A stretch of DNA of 64,000 nucleotides from Rhodococcus sp. Leaf247 (GCF_001426185.1 NZ_LMRP01000002.1:946144-1010143), one strand, 5' to 3'; counted from the first letter of the stretch, positions 1 to 8,492 are shown. Numbers and translations: made by a program. The notes: generated by a model not told the origin, from the sequence alone.

Positions 1-440
1 GCGTCGAAGTCGGCGAGGATCCGGTCGATCGCCGACGTGACCGCACCCGGGGTGCAGCGGGATGCGGCAGCGATCACCCGCTGCAGCAGCGCTTCGGTCG
101 CGTTCGGAACCCCGGCAAGTGATCGGCAGACCGTGCGGAACGCTGTGTACGCCAACCGGCCCGCATCGAAGGCTTCCTGCACCGCCGGACGGGCGGTACG
201 AATCAGGAACAGCCACTCGGTGACAGTCCCGGTGGACACCGACAGCGCCGACGCGACCTCCGCCACCGCGCACGCTTCGGCGGCATCGGCGTCGAACACC
301 CCACCGGGCCCGAGCACCGCGGGACGCCGCGATCCCTCGTGGATGTAGGAGCACGACGCGGCGACGGTGCGGGCGAACGAGGCTTGGGCGTCGACCTTCG
401 CCGACACCAGCACGTCGACGGAAACTGTTGTGTCGTACAC
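1..440 (-). CDS. DUF222 / 13E12-type (HNH endonuclease family) protein, N-terminal fragment
   Basis: The minus-strand frame from a GTG at 440 stays open to the window edge (about 146 residues). It reads as the N-terminal part of the actinobacterial DUF222 family, whose members usually carry a C-terminal HNH nuclease; that part lies outside the window. The family-like stretch has the Ala-rich helix pattern AEVASALSVSTGTVTEW followed by DAGRLAYTAFRTVCRSLAG. The GTG is chosen because a G-rich GGGGGGTGA Shine-Dalgarno lies about 6 nt upstream. A LexA-type SOS box and a leader hairpin precede it. In M. tuberculosis several 13E12-family genes are SOS-induced, which fits. Family assignment is from pattern recognition of the N-terminal half only; HNH activity is inferred. 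Confidence 0.75.
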   Translation of the reverse strand, partial: MYDTTVSVDVLVSAKVDAQASFARTVAASCSYIHEGSRRPAVLGPGGVFDADAAEACAVAEVASALSVSTGTVTEWLFLIRTARPAVQEAFDAGRLAYTAFRTVCRSLAGVPNATEALLQRVIAAASRCTPGAVTSAIDRILADFD

Positions 441-465
441 GAATTCACCCCCCGGTGATGCCCGA

Positions 466-489
466 TCAGGTCGCCCCCCGACGACCTGA
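466..489 (-). promoter_or_regulatory. Leader hairpin before the DUF222-type gene
   Basis: Perfect 8-bp inverted repeat, 466-473 (tcaggtcg) with 482-489 (cgacctga), 8-nt C-rich loop. It sits between the inferred transcription start (about 487) and the start codon at 440, just upstream of the G-rich ribosome binding site. It could modulate translation or RNA stability; no T-run follows, so it is not an obvious terminator. Confidence 0.4.
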
Positions 490-520
490 CCACACAGTAA
501 CTCACACCACCGACAGAAAC

Positions 521-536
521 TCGAACGCATGTTCGA
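521..536 (-). promoter_or_regulatory. LexA SOS box
   Basis: Perfect palindrome TCGAACGCATGTTCGA, matching the mycobacterial SOS consensus TCGAAC-N4-GTTCGA at every fixed position. On the minus strand it lies about 20 nt before a TACTGT -10 element (499-494), so it would cover the -35 region of the DUF222-type gene starting at 440. LexA would repress that gene until DNA damage. Confidence 0.8.
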
Positions 537-570
537 AACGACGACACCCAGCCTTCGCGCGGACGTTCCA

Positions 571-623
571 CGCTCCCGCTGATGCTGCAACTCCTCCGGG
601 AACATGGAGTGTCAGCGGGAGCG
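571..623 (-). terminator. Long inverted repeat, probable terminator after the metallopeptidase gene
   Basis: Perfect 12-bp arms (571-582 cgctcccgctga; 612-623 tcagcgggagcg) enclose a smaller actcc/ggagt stem. It lies 77 bp past the stop of the minus-strand metallopeptidase gene and before the SOS-controlled gene. There is no T-tract, so termination is an inference from position and stem strength. Confidence 0.45.
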
Positions 624-699
624 CCTACCGGCAGGCTCCGACCCGGAACTGTCAGGCGTCAGCGTGGGATCGCCGCACCGTCCACAACGTGCCTGACCT

Positions 700-1710
700 C
701 TATACCTCGTCCGGAACGATCACGTTGTGGACGAAGCGCATCTTCTCCAGGACCTTGGCGGGCAGGACGAAGGGGTACAGATCCTGATGCCCCATCGACC
801 GGTTCAACTGGTTCAGCGACCAGGTGAGCGGCAGCCACCAGTCGATGATGCGCGCGAATCCGACGTCGCCGGCCAGCGGTGCGTCGAAGGTCGATCCCGC
901 GGGAGCGAATGCGTAGGCCGCGGCCGTGTCGAGCGTGTCGCGGATGTGCAGGTAGTGCGCGAACGTCTCCGCCCAGTCCTCCGCGGGGTGCATCGTGGCG
1001 TAGGAGGAGACGTAGTTCTTCTTCCAGCCCTCCGGCGCACCCTCGCTGTAGTGACGGTCGAGCGCGGCTTTGTAGTCGTCGTCCGGGTTGCCGAACAGCT
1101 CCTCGAAGCGGGCGCGGTGCTCGCCGTCACCGATCAGCACCATCTGATAGAAGTGGCCGATCTCGTGGCGGAAGTGTCCGACGAGGGTGCGGTACGGCTC
1201 GTCCATCGACACACGGAGCTGCTCGCGATGGACGTCGTCGCTCTCGGCGAGGTCGAGCGTGATGAGCCCGTTCGCATGACCGGTGATGACGTTCCGGTTC
1301 GCGCTGGAGAGCAGATCGAAGGCCAGACCGCCCTCCGGATTCTCGTCCCGGCCGATGATGGGCAGGTGCAGCTCGTCCAGCTCGAGGACCACCCGACGCT
1401 TGGCGGTCTCGGCGGAGGCGAACTCCGCGATGGCCTCGATGTCGGTGTCCGCCGGGCGCGTGCGCGTCAACGAGCACGACAGACACAGTGTCGCGCCGTC
1501 GCTGGAGTCGACGAGCCAGTTGCACTGCGCTCGCTTGATGTTGGCGCAGCGCCGCCAGACGTCACCGTCGACGGTGACGGACAGGTCCTCGTCCAGGACC
1601 ATCATGCTGCGACTGGGGAGGTGGAATCCGAGTCGGCTGTCGCAACTGAGGCAGATCGAATTCTCGAACGACAGCTGTTGGCCGCACTTACGGCAGAAGA
1701 AAACACGCAT
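700..1710 (-). CDS. Zinc-ribbon putative zinc metallopeptidase
   Basis: 336 residues. Two Cys clusters open the protein (C6/C9/C20/C23 and C55/C63/C76/C79), as in the zinc-ribbon N-terminal region of this family. A HEIGH zinc-protease motif follows at 182-186 within FRHEIGHFYQ, with a later helix WAETFAHYLH that can supply a further ligand. This order matches the putative zinc-binding metallopeptidase family common in proteobacteria and actinobacteria; its substrate is unknown. No signal peptide, so it is cytoplasmic. It is divergent from dps across a 94-bp gap containing a small CTTCG-aac-CGAAG palindrome (1742-1754). Family call is firm, function open. Confidence 0.85.
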   Translation of the reverse strand: MRVFFCRKCGQQLSFENSICLSCDSRLGFHLPSRSMMVLDEDLSVTVDGDVWRRCANIKRAQCNWLVDSSDGATLCLSCSLTRTRPADTDIEAIAEFASAETAKRRVVLELDELHLPIIGRDENPEGGLAFDLLSSANRNVITGHANGLITLDLAESDDVHREQLRVSMDEPYRTLVGHFRHEIGHFYQMVLIGDGEHRARFEELFGNPDDDYKAALDRHYSEGAPEGWKKNYVSSYATMHPAEDWAETFAHYLHIRDTLDTAAAYAFAPAGSTFDAPLAGDVGFARIIDWWLPLTWSLNQLNRSMGHQDLYPFVLPAKVLEKMRFVHNVIVPDEV

Positions 1711-1804
1711 GACTAGTCAGAACACCCTTCTCGGACAAACCCTTCGAACCGAAGCCTACGCAGCCCGGGTGACACCTCTCACCAGTGTTTGAACGGCGGG
1801 GCCG

Positions 1805-2383
1805 ATGGGCAATCAGTCCGACATGACTGACACGACGCAGAAGGCGGCCTCGTACACCGTTCCCGGCATGAGCACCTCGGACGGCGCAAACGTCGCCGCG
1901 GTTCTCCAGGATCGATTGAATGCGCTCAACGACCTGCACCTGACGCTCAAGCACGTTCATTGGAACGTCGTCGGACCCAACTTCATCTCGGTCCACGAGA
2001 TGCTGGACCCCCAGGTCGAGGCCGTTCGCGGCTTCGCCGATGACGTCGCGGAGCGCATCGCGACGCTCGGCTCGTCCGCTCTGGGAACGCCCGGAACGAT
2101 CGTTTCCCAGCGCAAGTGGGACGACTACAGCATCGGTCGCGCACTGGCCATCGAGCACCTCGGCGCTCTGGACCTGGTCTACACCGGCGTGATCTCGGAC
2201 TACCGCGCCGCGATCGAAGAGGTCGGCAAGGTCGATCCCGTCACCGAGGATCTGCTCATCGGGCACAGCGGCCAGCTCGAGCTGTTCCACTGGTTCGTGC
2301 GCGCGCACCTCGAGAACTCCGGCGGACAGCTCTCCACCGCGGATGCAACTTCGGAGAAGCAAGCAGCACGCGACGCGGGCTAG
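1805..2383 (+). CDS. dps: Dps, DNA-binding ferritin-like protein
   Basis: 192 residues. The intersubunit ferroxidase ligands of Dps are all present: H52 (in KHVHWN), H64 and D68 (in VHEMLD), D79 and E83 (in DDVAER). The family forms a 12-mer that oxidises Fe(II) with peroxide, stores iron and coats DNA in stationary phase or oxidative stress. The start at 1805 is preceded by a G-rich stretch; an ATG at 1823 is a possible alternative without clear ribosome binding site. A strong hairpin terminator follows at 2401. The C-terminal tail is short and Ala/Lys-bearing. Confidence 0.95.
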   Translation: MGNQSDMTDTTQKAASYTVPGMSTSDGANVAAVLQDRLNALNDLHLTLKHVHWNVVGPNFISVHEMLDPQVEAVRGFADDVAERIATLGSSALGTPGTIVSQRKWDDYSIGRALAIEHLGALDLVYTGVISDYRAAIEEVGKVDPVTEDLLIGHSGQLELFHWFVRAHLENSGGQLSTADATSEKQAARDAG

Positions 2384-2400
2384 TCACCCGTCACATCTCA

Positions 2401-2432
2401 CAGCGCCGCACCCGGTCACGGGTGCGGCGCTG
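2401..2432 (+). terminator. dps terminator hairpin
   Basis: Perfect 13-bp stem: cagcgccgcaccc (2401-2413) and gggtgcggcgctg (2420-2432), 6-nt loop, followed by the weakly T-rich ttgtagttt. It starts 17 bp after the dps stop and lies just upstream of the nhaA -10 element. Confidence 0.8.
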
Positions 2433-2435
2433 TTG

Positions 2436-2441
2436 TAGTTT
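2436..2441 (+). promoter_or_regulatory. -10 element of a leaderless nhaA promoter
   Basis: TAGTTT fits the actinobacterial -10 consensus TANNNT. Seven nt separate it from GTG 2449, so transcription would start at the first base of that codon and give a leaderless mRNA. The -35 region falls in the dps terminator hairpin. Confidence 0.5.
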
Positions 2442-2448
2442 CATCGAC

Positions 2449-4326
2449 GTGTCAGATTCGATCACCGCGCGCCCGACGCGTATGCAGAGCCTGATCGACA
2501 AGATCGCCGAAGCGCGGCGCGGCGACAGCAGCGAGACCATCGCTGCAGCATTCCTCCTCGTCGCAACCGTGGCGGCTCTGATCTGGGCGAACTCGCCGTG
2601 GGGTGAGACGTACCAGAGTTTCTGGCACACCCCTCTGTCCATCACACTCGGCGACCACGGCATCGAACTAGACCTGCAGCACTGGGTCAACGACGGTCTG
2701 ATGGCGCTGTTCTTCTTCGTCGTCGGCCTGGAGGTCAAGCGAGAGTTCGCGATGGGTGAGCTGCGCGACCGTTCTCGCGCCGCGGTCCCCATCGTCGCCG
2801 CGATAGCCGGTCTCGCACTCCCTGCCCTGCTGTTCCTGGCGCTCAATCCGTCCGGTCCGGAGGCCGCCGCCTGGGGCGTCGTCATCTCGACGGACACCGC
2901 GTTCGTCGTCGGTCTGCTCGCCGTCGTCGGCCCGGCCCGCGCCGTCCGACTCCGCATCTTCCTGTTGACCCTCGCGGTCGCCGACGATGTGGGTGCCCTG
3001 GCCATCATCGCCGTCTTCTACACCGACGAGTTGAAGATCGGCCCGCTGATCGTCTCCCTCGTGGGCCTGGCGTTGATCGCGTCCCTGCGACGACTGAGAG
3101 TGTGGCGCGGCGCCGGCTACCTCGTCGTCTCGGTGGTCACGTGGGTCGCCATGTACGAGTCGGGGGTCCACCCCACTCTGGCAGGCGTCATGATCGCGCT
3201 GATCCTGCCCGTCTATCCGCCGCGACGCAGCGAGGTCGAGCACGCGGCAGCCCTCACGCGCGCGTTCCGCCAATCACCCAATCCCGAGTACGCCCGCGCG
3301 GCGCGTCTGGGCCTCGAGCGGGCCGTCTCGGTGAACGAGCGCCTGATGCGGCTGTATCAGCCGTACACGGCGTTCATCATCGTGCCGATCTTCGCGTTGG
3401 CCAACGCGGGTGTCGTCCTGAGTTCGGAGACGCTGAAGGCCGCGGCCACGTCGTCGTTGACGTGGGGCATCGTCCTCGGACTCGTCGGCGGCAAGTTCGT
3501 GGGCATCACCGGCGCGAGCGCGCTGTTCGCGAAACTGCGCCCCGGATCGATGACCCCCGGCCTCACGTTCCCTCAGATTGCCGGTGGCGCAGCACTGTCC
3601 GGGGTCGGCTTCACCATCTCCCTGTTCATCGTCGACCTGGCTCTCGACGATCAGGCACTGGCCGACCAGGCACGAGTGGGTGTGCTCAGTGCGTCCGTGA
3701 TCGCCGCCCTTCTCGGGTGGTTGGTCTTCTCGCTGGGCAACCGGTTCGCGCCGCCGCCGGCCGAACCGTCGCTCGACCTGCTGCGCCCGGTCACCGCCAA
3801 GCGCGATCACATTCGCGGACCGGTCGACGCTCCCCTGACGATCGTCGAGTACGGCGATTTCGAGTGCCCGTTCTGCAGCAAGGCCACCGGAAGTACGCGG
3901 GAGGTCCGTGCGCACTTCGGCGACGACGTGCGCTACATCTTCCGCCACTACCCCCTCGACGACTATCACCCCCACGCGCGGTACGCGTCCGAGGCATCGG
4001 AAGCTGCTGCGGCGCAGGGCAAGTTCTGGGAGATGCACGACACGCTGTTCCTGCACAGTGATGCGCTCGAGCGCGACGACATCGACGTCTACGCGGCGGA
4101 GCTCGGACTCGACCTGGACAAGTTCGAGGACGACCTGCGCACCGGCGACTTCGTCACCCGCGTCGAGGACGACGAGATCGACGCGCTGACCAGTGAACTG
4201 CCGGGCACCCCCACCTTCTACCTGGGCGTGCAGGGCAGCGCTCCCCAGCGCCACACCGGCCCGCACGACGCGGCGACCATCATCCGCACGCTCGAATCGA
4301 TGCGCGCCGCGTCCGTGCGCGACTGA
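2449..4326 (+). CDS. nhaA: NhaA Na+/H+ antiporter fused to a DsbA-type thioredoxin domain
   Basis: About 625 residues. Residues 20-430 are NhaA: hydrophobic helices, GLEVKREF, the STDTAFVVG and [10 protein letters not shown] segments that carry the ion-binding aspartates, and the C-terminal [10 protein letters not shown]. Residues 450-620 are a DsbA/thioredoxin-4 domain with a CPFC active site (C473/C476) in [10 protein letters not shown] and the GTPTFYLG cis-Pro loop. NhaA exchanges Na+ for H+ to control pH and salt. Such NhaA-DsbA fusions are known in actinobacteria, but the role of the redox domain is not. GTG 2449 is chosen because of the -10 element 7 nt upstream; ATG 2482 is an alternative. 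Neither has a clear ribosome binding site. Confidence 0.92.
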   Translation: MSDSITARPTRMQSLIDKIAEARRGDSSETIAAAFLLVATVAALIWANSPWGETYQSFWHTPLSITLGDHGIELDLQHWVNDGLMALFFFVVGLEVKREFAMGELRDRSRAAVPIVAAIAGLALPALLFLALNPSGPEAAAWGVVISTDTAFVVGLLAVVGPARAVRLRIFLLTLAVADDVGALAIIAVFYTDELKIGPLIVSLVGLALIASLRRLRVWRGAGYLVVSVVTWVAMYESGVHPTLAGVMIALILPVYPPRRSEVEHAAALTRAFRQSPNPEYARAARLGLERAVSVNERLMRLYQPYTAFIIVPIFALANAGVVLSSETLKAAATSSLTWGIVLGLVGGKFVGITGASALFAKLRPGSMTPGLTFPQIAGGAALSGVGFTISLFIVDLALDDQALADQARVGVLSASVIAALLGWLVFSLGNRFAPPPAEPSLDLLRPVTAKRDHIRGPVDAPLTIVEYGDFECPFCSKATGSTREVRAHFGDDVRYIFRHYPLDDYHPHARYASEASEAAAAQGKFWEMHDTLFLHSDALERDDIDVYAAELGLDLDKFEDDLRTGDFVTRVEDDEIDALTSELPGTPTFYLGVQGSAPQRHTGPHDAATIIRTLESMRAASVRD

Positions 4327-4332
4327 GCGGAC

Positions 4333-5418
4333 CTACTGCTCGGCCTTGTTCCCGTCCTCGTCCCAGTGCGCCGCAACCTTCTTGGACGGCTGGACGCGCG
4401 GTGGTTCGCCCGGCATCTTCGGGTAGTCGGGTGGGAAGTTGAGTTCGCCTCCGGGCAACGTGTTCCACAGGTCCAACAGGGGTTCCAGCGAGAAGGCCTC
4501 GTCGTCCATGTCGGCCCAGGGGTCGCCGCCGTCGCGGAGGTGGTCCGCGACGGTGACGATGTTGTAGACCGCGGGATCGTCGGTGTCCGCCAACTGGTCC
4601 CACGTCAGGGGCGTCGACACGGGCGCTCCCGGTCGCGCTCGCAGACTCCACGCACCGGCGATCGTGCGGTCGCGATTGTTCTGGTTGTAGTCGATGAACA
4701 GGCGCGACCCACGCTGCTCCTTCCACCATGCGGTGGTCACCGAGTCGTCTCGGCGCTCGAGTTCACGTCCCAGGCCGATGGCCGCGTGCCGCACGTCCTC
4801 GAAGCCCCACTCCGGTCGGATACGCACATACACGTGGACACCGCGGTTACCACTGGTCTTGACGAAACTGCGGATCCCCAACTCCTGCAACACATCGCGC
4901 GTCAGGAGCGCGACGCGACGCGCATCCGTGAACGTGGTTCCCGGCTGCGGATCGATGTCGATGCGGAGTTCGTCCGGGTGGTCCACGTCGGGCCGACGCA
5001 CCGGCCACGGATGGAACGTGAGGGTTCCCATCTGCGCCGCCCAGACCAGAGCCGCCGGTTCCGACGGACACAGTTCCTCCGCGCGCCGCTTGCTGGGGAA
5101 CGTGATCTCCACGGTCTCGATGTAGTCGGGAGCCCCACGCGGAAGGCGCTTCTGGTAGAAACCGTCGCCGCCCTTGTCCTGCGGGCCGGTGGCCAGACGC
5201 ATCCCGTCGCGGTAGCCGTCGGGCCACCGTTCCATCGCCGTCGGTCGATCCCCCAGCGCCCGCACGATCGGCTCGCCGACGGACGCGAAGTACTCGCACA
5301 CCTGGAGTTTGGTGATGTCGGGCGTCCGCGCCGTCGCCTCGTAGATGATCCGGTCGGGGCTGGACACGCGAACCTCGCGCTCACCCACCTGCACCATCGC
5401 TGCTGCACTCTTGGCCAT
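4333..5418 (-). CDS. PolD-type DNA polymerase/primase (LigD polymerase-domain homologue)
   Basis: 361 residues of stand-alone archaeo-eukaryotic primase type. Catalytic metal residues are D154 and D156 (RIDIDPQPG) and a third Asp at 243 in FIDYNQNN; H195 lies in the conserved SGNRGVHVYV loop. Mycobacterial PolD1/PolD2 enzymes add short dNTP or rNTP stretches and act in gap filling during excision repair or end processing. It is 3 bp downstream of ligC on the same strand, the same pairing as Rv3730c with Rv3731 in M. tuberculosis. This supports a polymerase-ligase repair module separate from the full LigD at 40 kb. Confidence 0.9.
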   Translation of the reverse strand: MAKSAAAMVQVGEREVRVSSPDRIIYEATARTPDITKLQVCEYFASVGEPIVRALGDRPTAMERWPDGYRDGMRLATGPQDKGGDGFYQKRLPRGAPDYIETVEITFPSKRRAEELCPSEPAALVWAAQMGTLTFHPWPVRRPDVDHPDELRIDIDPQPGTTFTDARRVALLTRDVLQELGIRSFVKTSGNRGVHVYVRIRPEWGFEDVRHAAIGLGRELERRDDSVTTAWWKEQRGSRLFIDYNQNNRDRTIAGAWSLRARPGAPVSTPLTWDQLADTDDPAVYNIVTVADHLRDGGDPWADMDDEAFSLEPLLDLWNTLPGGELNFPPDYPKMPGEPPRVQPSKKVAAHWDEDGNKAEQ

Positions 5419-5421
5419 GGT

Positions 5422-6474
5422 TCAGGCACCGTCCAGGATGTCGGCGACGTCGTACTCGGCGGGCACGTCGAGTTGGTCGTACGTGCAGCTCAGCGGGTCG
5501 CGGTCCGGGCGCCACCGGACGAACCTCGCGGCGTGACGGAGCCTCGACTTCTCCATCTGGTCGTACGCCACCTCGAGCACCCGCTCGGGGCGTACCGGGA
5601 TCCACGTGCGATCCATTCCCGACCGCCAGCGGGTCTGCTCACCGTCGGCAACCACGTCGTCACCGACGCGGAGCGGTTCGAGTTCCGCCAGGTACGACAG
5701 CCGCTTCGCGTCGGTGAATGCCGAGGCGCCGCCGATCATCTGCAGCTGGTCCCCGTTGTACAGGCCGAGCAGCATCGACCCGATACCGTTGCCGCTCTTG
5801 TGGATCCGATACCCGATCAGCACACAGTCGGCGGTACGCGCGTGCTTGACCTTGATCATCTCGCGCTTGTTGGGCACGTAGACACCGTCCAACCGCTTGG
5901 CGACGACTCCGTCCAACCCGGCACCTTCGAAACGGTCGAACCAGTCGGTGGCCAGTGCGGCATCGTCCGTCACGCGGGTGACGTGGCAGCGCGGCGCAGT
6001 GCGGGATCCGTCGAGAATCGTCTCGAGCCGCGCACGTCGCTCGGCGAAGGGCAAGGCGGTGAGGTCGTCGTCGCCGAGCGCGAGGAGGTCGAACCCGATG
6101 AACTGCGCCGGCGTCTTCTCCGCCAGCATCCGCACCCGGCTGTCGGCCGGGTGGATGCGCTCGGACAGCGAATCCCAGTCGAGTCGCCAGGACCCGTCCG
6201 TCTCGAGCGCGACCACCAGTTCACCGTCGACGACGCACCTCTCGGGAAGCTCCTCCTTGACGGCGTCGACCATCTCGGGGAAGTAGCGCGCCAGATCCTT
6301 GCCTCCGCGCGACCCGAGGACCACCTCGTCGCCGTCGCGGAAGACGATGGTGCGGAAACCGTCCCATTTCGGCTCGTAGGACCACGTCGGATCACCCGAC
6401 TCGGGCTGGTCGGGGACGACCTTCGCGGCCTTGGCGAGCATGGGCTGCAACGGGGGCGAGACTGGGAGATCCAC
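5422..6474 (-). CDS. ligC: ATP-dependent DNA ligase LigC
   Basis: 350 residues from GTG 6474. The nucleotidyltransferase domain has motif I EPKWDGFR with adenylated K36, motif III-like FIGFDLLAL, motif IV GLDGVVAKR and motif V MIKVKH, followed by an OB-fold domain. The size (about 350 aa) and the partner gene match mycobacterial LigC rather than LigB or LigD. LigC enzymes seal nicks with ATP, with roles in base excision repair or backup end joining. AAGGA lies 7 nt before the GTG, which decides the start over an ATG at 6516. Divergent from the lipoprotein gene with 54 bp between starts. Confidence 0.92.
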   Translation of the reverse strand: MDLPVSPPLQPMLAKAAKVVPDQPESGDPTWSYEPKWDGFRTIVFRDGDEVVLGSRGGKDLARYFPEMVDAVKEELPERCVVDGELVVALETDGSWRLDWDSLSERIHPADSRVRMLAEKTPAQFIGFDLLALGDDDLTALPFAERRARLETILDGSRTAPRCHVTRVTDDAALATDWFDRFEGAGLDGVVAKRLDGVYVPNKREMIKVKHARTADCVLIGYRIHKSGNGIGSMLLGLYNGDQLQMIGGASAFTDAKRLSYLAELEPLRVGDDVVADGEQTRWRSGMDRTWIPVRPERVLEVAYDQMEKSRLRHAARFVRWRPDRDPLSCTYDQLDVPAEYDVADILDGA

Positions 6475-6515
6475 ATCGTCATCCTTACACGCGTGGATAC
6501 GGTCGCCGGCGGGCA

Positions 6516-6521
6516 TAAAGT
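6516..6521 (+). promoter_or_regulatory. -10 element of a leaderless promoter for the lipoprotein gene
   Basis: TAAAGT (TANNNT), exactly 7 nt before ATG 6529, with no ribosome binding site between them. This predicts a transcription start at the A of the start codon. Confidence 0.55.
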
Positions 6522-6528
6522 GTCGTCC

Positions 6529-7119
6529 ATGACCATTTCTCGGCGATCGTCCGCGGCCGCCATTCTGGCTGTCCTGGCAACGGTCGTGTTGGTGGCAGGG
6601 TGCTCGTCGACCGTGACCGGGACCGCCGTCGCCCAGCAGGACACCGTTCCCGCGACGGAACTCCCGAACGACACGTTGTTACCTCCGACGACGACGCCGT
6701 CGGGAACCGGTGGAGACGTCTCGATCGACGCGCAGGCAGGCGATTGCGTCCGCCTGGGCGGAACGGTCGACGACGCCACCATCGAGGAGGCCCCGTGCGG
6801 GTCGCCCGAGTCGAACTACCGCGTGGTCTCCGCGGAGACCTCGGTCGACTTCTGCCCGTCCGACGTCGATCAGACCTATTACGAGACCCTGAACGGTGTC
6901 GAGCAGGGCGCACTGTGCCTCGACATCGACTTCGTCGTGGGTGGCTGCATGGATCTCGGCACGCCCGATCCCGAACGCAGCGACTGCGACGCGTCGATGA
7001 TCGAGGGTGTGCGCGTCGTCGAGATCCTGCAGGGAACGTCCGACGAGAACGACTGCTCCTCGGACCAGAGTTACGTCTACGACGAGCGTGACTTCGTCGT
7101 CTGCTTCGACCCCGCGTGA
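6529..7119 (+). CDS. Secreted lipoprotein, LppU-like
   Basis: 196 residues. A signal peptide ends in the lipobox VAGC (Cys about 25), so the mature protein is lipid-anchored on the outer face of the cytoplasmic membrane. A Pro/Thr linker leads to a small Cys-rich domain with GDCVRLGG and further cysteines suggesting disulfides. This resembles the mycobacterial LppU family, whose function is not known. Its TGA overlaps the GTG of the MFS exporter, so the two are translationally coupled. The LppU label rests on motif resemblance only. Confidence 0.75.
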   Translation: MTISRRSSAAAILAVLATVVLVAGCSSTVTGTAVAQQDTVPATELPNDTLLPPTTTPSGTGGDVSIDAQAGDCVRLGGTVDDATIEEAPCGSPESNYRVVSAETSVDFCPSDVDQTYYETLNGVEQGALCLDIDFVVGGCMDLGTPDPERSDCDASMIEGVRVVEILQGTSDENDCSSDQSYVYDERDFVVCFDPA

Positions 7120-8492
7120 CGACGCCGTCCGCGTCGACGGTCCCACTGGCGTCGGCACGCGGTCGGTGGATCGTCCTGGCCACCGTGCTGGGATCGACGC
7201 TGTCTCTGCTCGACGGGACCGTCGTCACCATCGCGCTCCCCGACATCGGAACCGATCTGGGCGCGGACGTCAGCGGCCTGCAGTGGACGGTCACCGGATA
7301 CACACTGACTCTGGCTGCCTTCGTGCTGCTGGGAGGGTCGCTGGGTGACCGCTTCGGCCGCCGACGGATCTTCGTGCTGGGAACCGTCTGGTTCGCGGCC
7401 GCGTCGGTGGCGTGCGGGCTCGCGCCGAACGTCGAGTTCCTCGTGCTGGCCCGCGTGGTGCAGGGCGTCGGCGCGGCGCTGGTGACTCCCGGATCGCTCG
7501 CCATCCTGTCCGCGTCGATCGACTCGAAGGATCGCGGTGCCGCCATCGGCCTGTGGTCCGGCTTCGGAGGAATCGGGTCGGCTGTCGGTCCGCTGCTGGG
7601 CGGCTGGTTGGTCGAGTTCGTGGGGTGGCGATCGATCTTCTGGATCAACGTCCCCCTCGCCGTGGCCGTCGTCGCCGTGACGCTCCGTCACGTTCCCGAG
7701 ACCCGTGACCCCGAGGCGAGCGGCCGACTCGACCTTCCGGGTGCCGTCGTGATCGCCGGTGGCCTGGCCGCCCTCACCTATGGGGCGATCTACGGTCGGT
7801 GGCTACCGGTGGTCCTGGGGCTTGTCGCGGTCGCCGTCTTCGTCGTGATCGAACGTCGGACGCTGCACCCGCTGGTCCCACCGTCGCTGTTCTCGTCGTC
7901 GGTGTTCGTCGCGGCGAACGTCGTCACGTTCGCGGCCTACGCGGCGCTCGGCGGCGTGTTCTTCCTGTTACTGCTCCAACTGCAGGTCGCTCTCGGCTAC
8001 ACCGCGCTGGCGGCAGGCGTCGCGACTCTGCCCATCACGGCGGCCCTTCTGCTGCTGTCCGCCCGAGCCGGTGCGCTGGCGGGCCGGATCGGACCGAGGT
8101 TGCCGATGACGATCGGGCCCACCGTCGCTGCCGTGGGACTGGTTCTGATGATCCGCATCGTTCCGGGATCGTCCTACGTCGGGTCCGTGCTGCCCGCCGT
8201 GATCGTGTTCGGCGTCGGCCTCTCGCTGCTGGTCGCCCCGTTGACGTCCGCGGTGATCGGCGCCGCTTCCGCGTCGCACGCGGGCACGGCGTCCGCGGTG
8301 AACAACGCGGTGGCGCGGACGTCCCAGCTGCTCGCGGTAGCAGCCATCCCGGGCATCGTCGGGATCTCGGGCGAGCTCGACCCGAACCAGTTCTCGTCGG
8401 GTTTCCGCAGCGCGATGCTGCTGTGCGCGGGCATGCTCGCTCTCGCGGGCGTCATCGCCGCCGTCACGATACGGTCGCCGAGAAGGTCCTAG
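7116..8492 (+). CDS. MFS drug exporter, EmrB/QacA (DHA2) type
   Basis: 458 residues, hydrophobic throughout with about 14 predicted membrane helices. DHA2 hallmarks are LLDGTVVTIALPDIG in helix 1, GDRFGRRRIF (motif A) in the first cytoplasmic loop and GIGSAVGPLLGGW (motif C, antiporter signature) in helix 5. It should export small hydrophobic compounds in exchange for protons. The GTG start overlaps the lipoprotein stop by GTGA. The TAG stop shares a CTAG with the stop of the convergent sigma factor gene. Substrate not predictable. Confidence 0.88.
   Translation: MTTPSASTVPLASARGRWIVLATVLGSTLSLLDGTVVTIALPDIGTDLGADVSGLQWTVTGYTLTLAAFVLLGGSLGDRFGRRRIFVLGTVWFAAASVACGLAPNVEFLVLARVVQGVGAALVTPGSLAILSASIDSKDRGAAIGLWSGFGGIGSAVGPLLGGWLVEFVGWRSIFWINVPLAVAVVAVTLRHVPETRDPEASGRLDLPGAVVIAGGLAALTYGAIYGRWLPVVLGLVAVAVFVVIERRTLHPLVPPSLFSSSVFVAANVVTFAAYAALGGVFFLLLLQLQVALGYTALAAGVATLPITAALLLLSARAGALAGRIGPRLPMTIGPTVAAVGLVLMIRIVPGSSYVGSVLPAVIVFGVGLSLLVAPLTSAVIGAASASHAGTASAVNNAVARTSQLLAVAAIPGIVGISGELDPNQFSSGFRSAMLLCAGMLALAGVIAAVTIRSPRRS

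Noticed and set aside
1742..1754. CTTCG-aac-CGAAG palindrome between the metallopeptidase and dps genes as an operator
   Set aside because: Only 5-bp arms and no known match to an iron or peroxide regulator site; mentioned with the gene but not listed as a feature.
4366..6528. Long plus-strand open frame opposite the PolD and LigC genes
   Set aside because: No recognisable protein features; it is joined in frame to the real lipoprotein gene only by chance. The lipoprotein starts at 6529 with its own signal peptide and -10 element.
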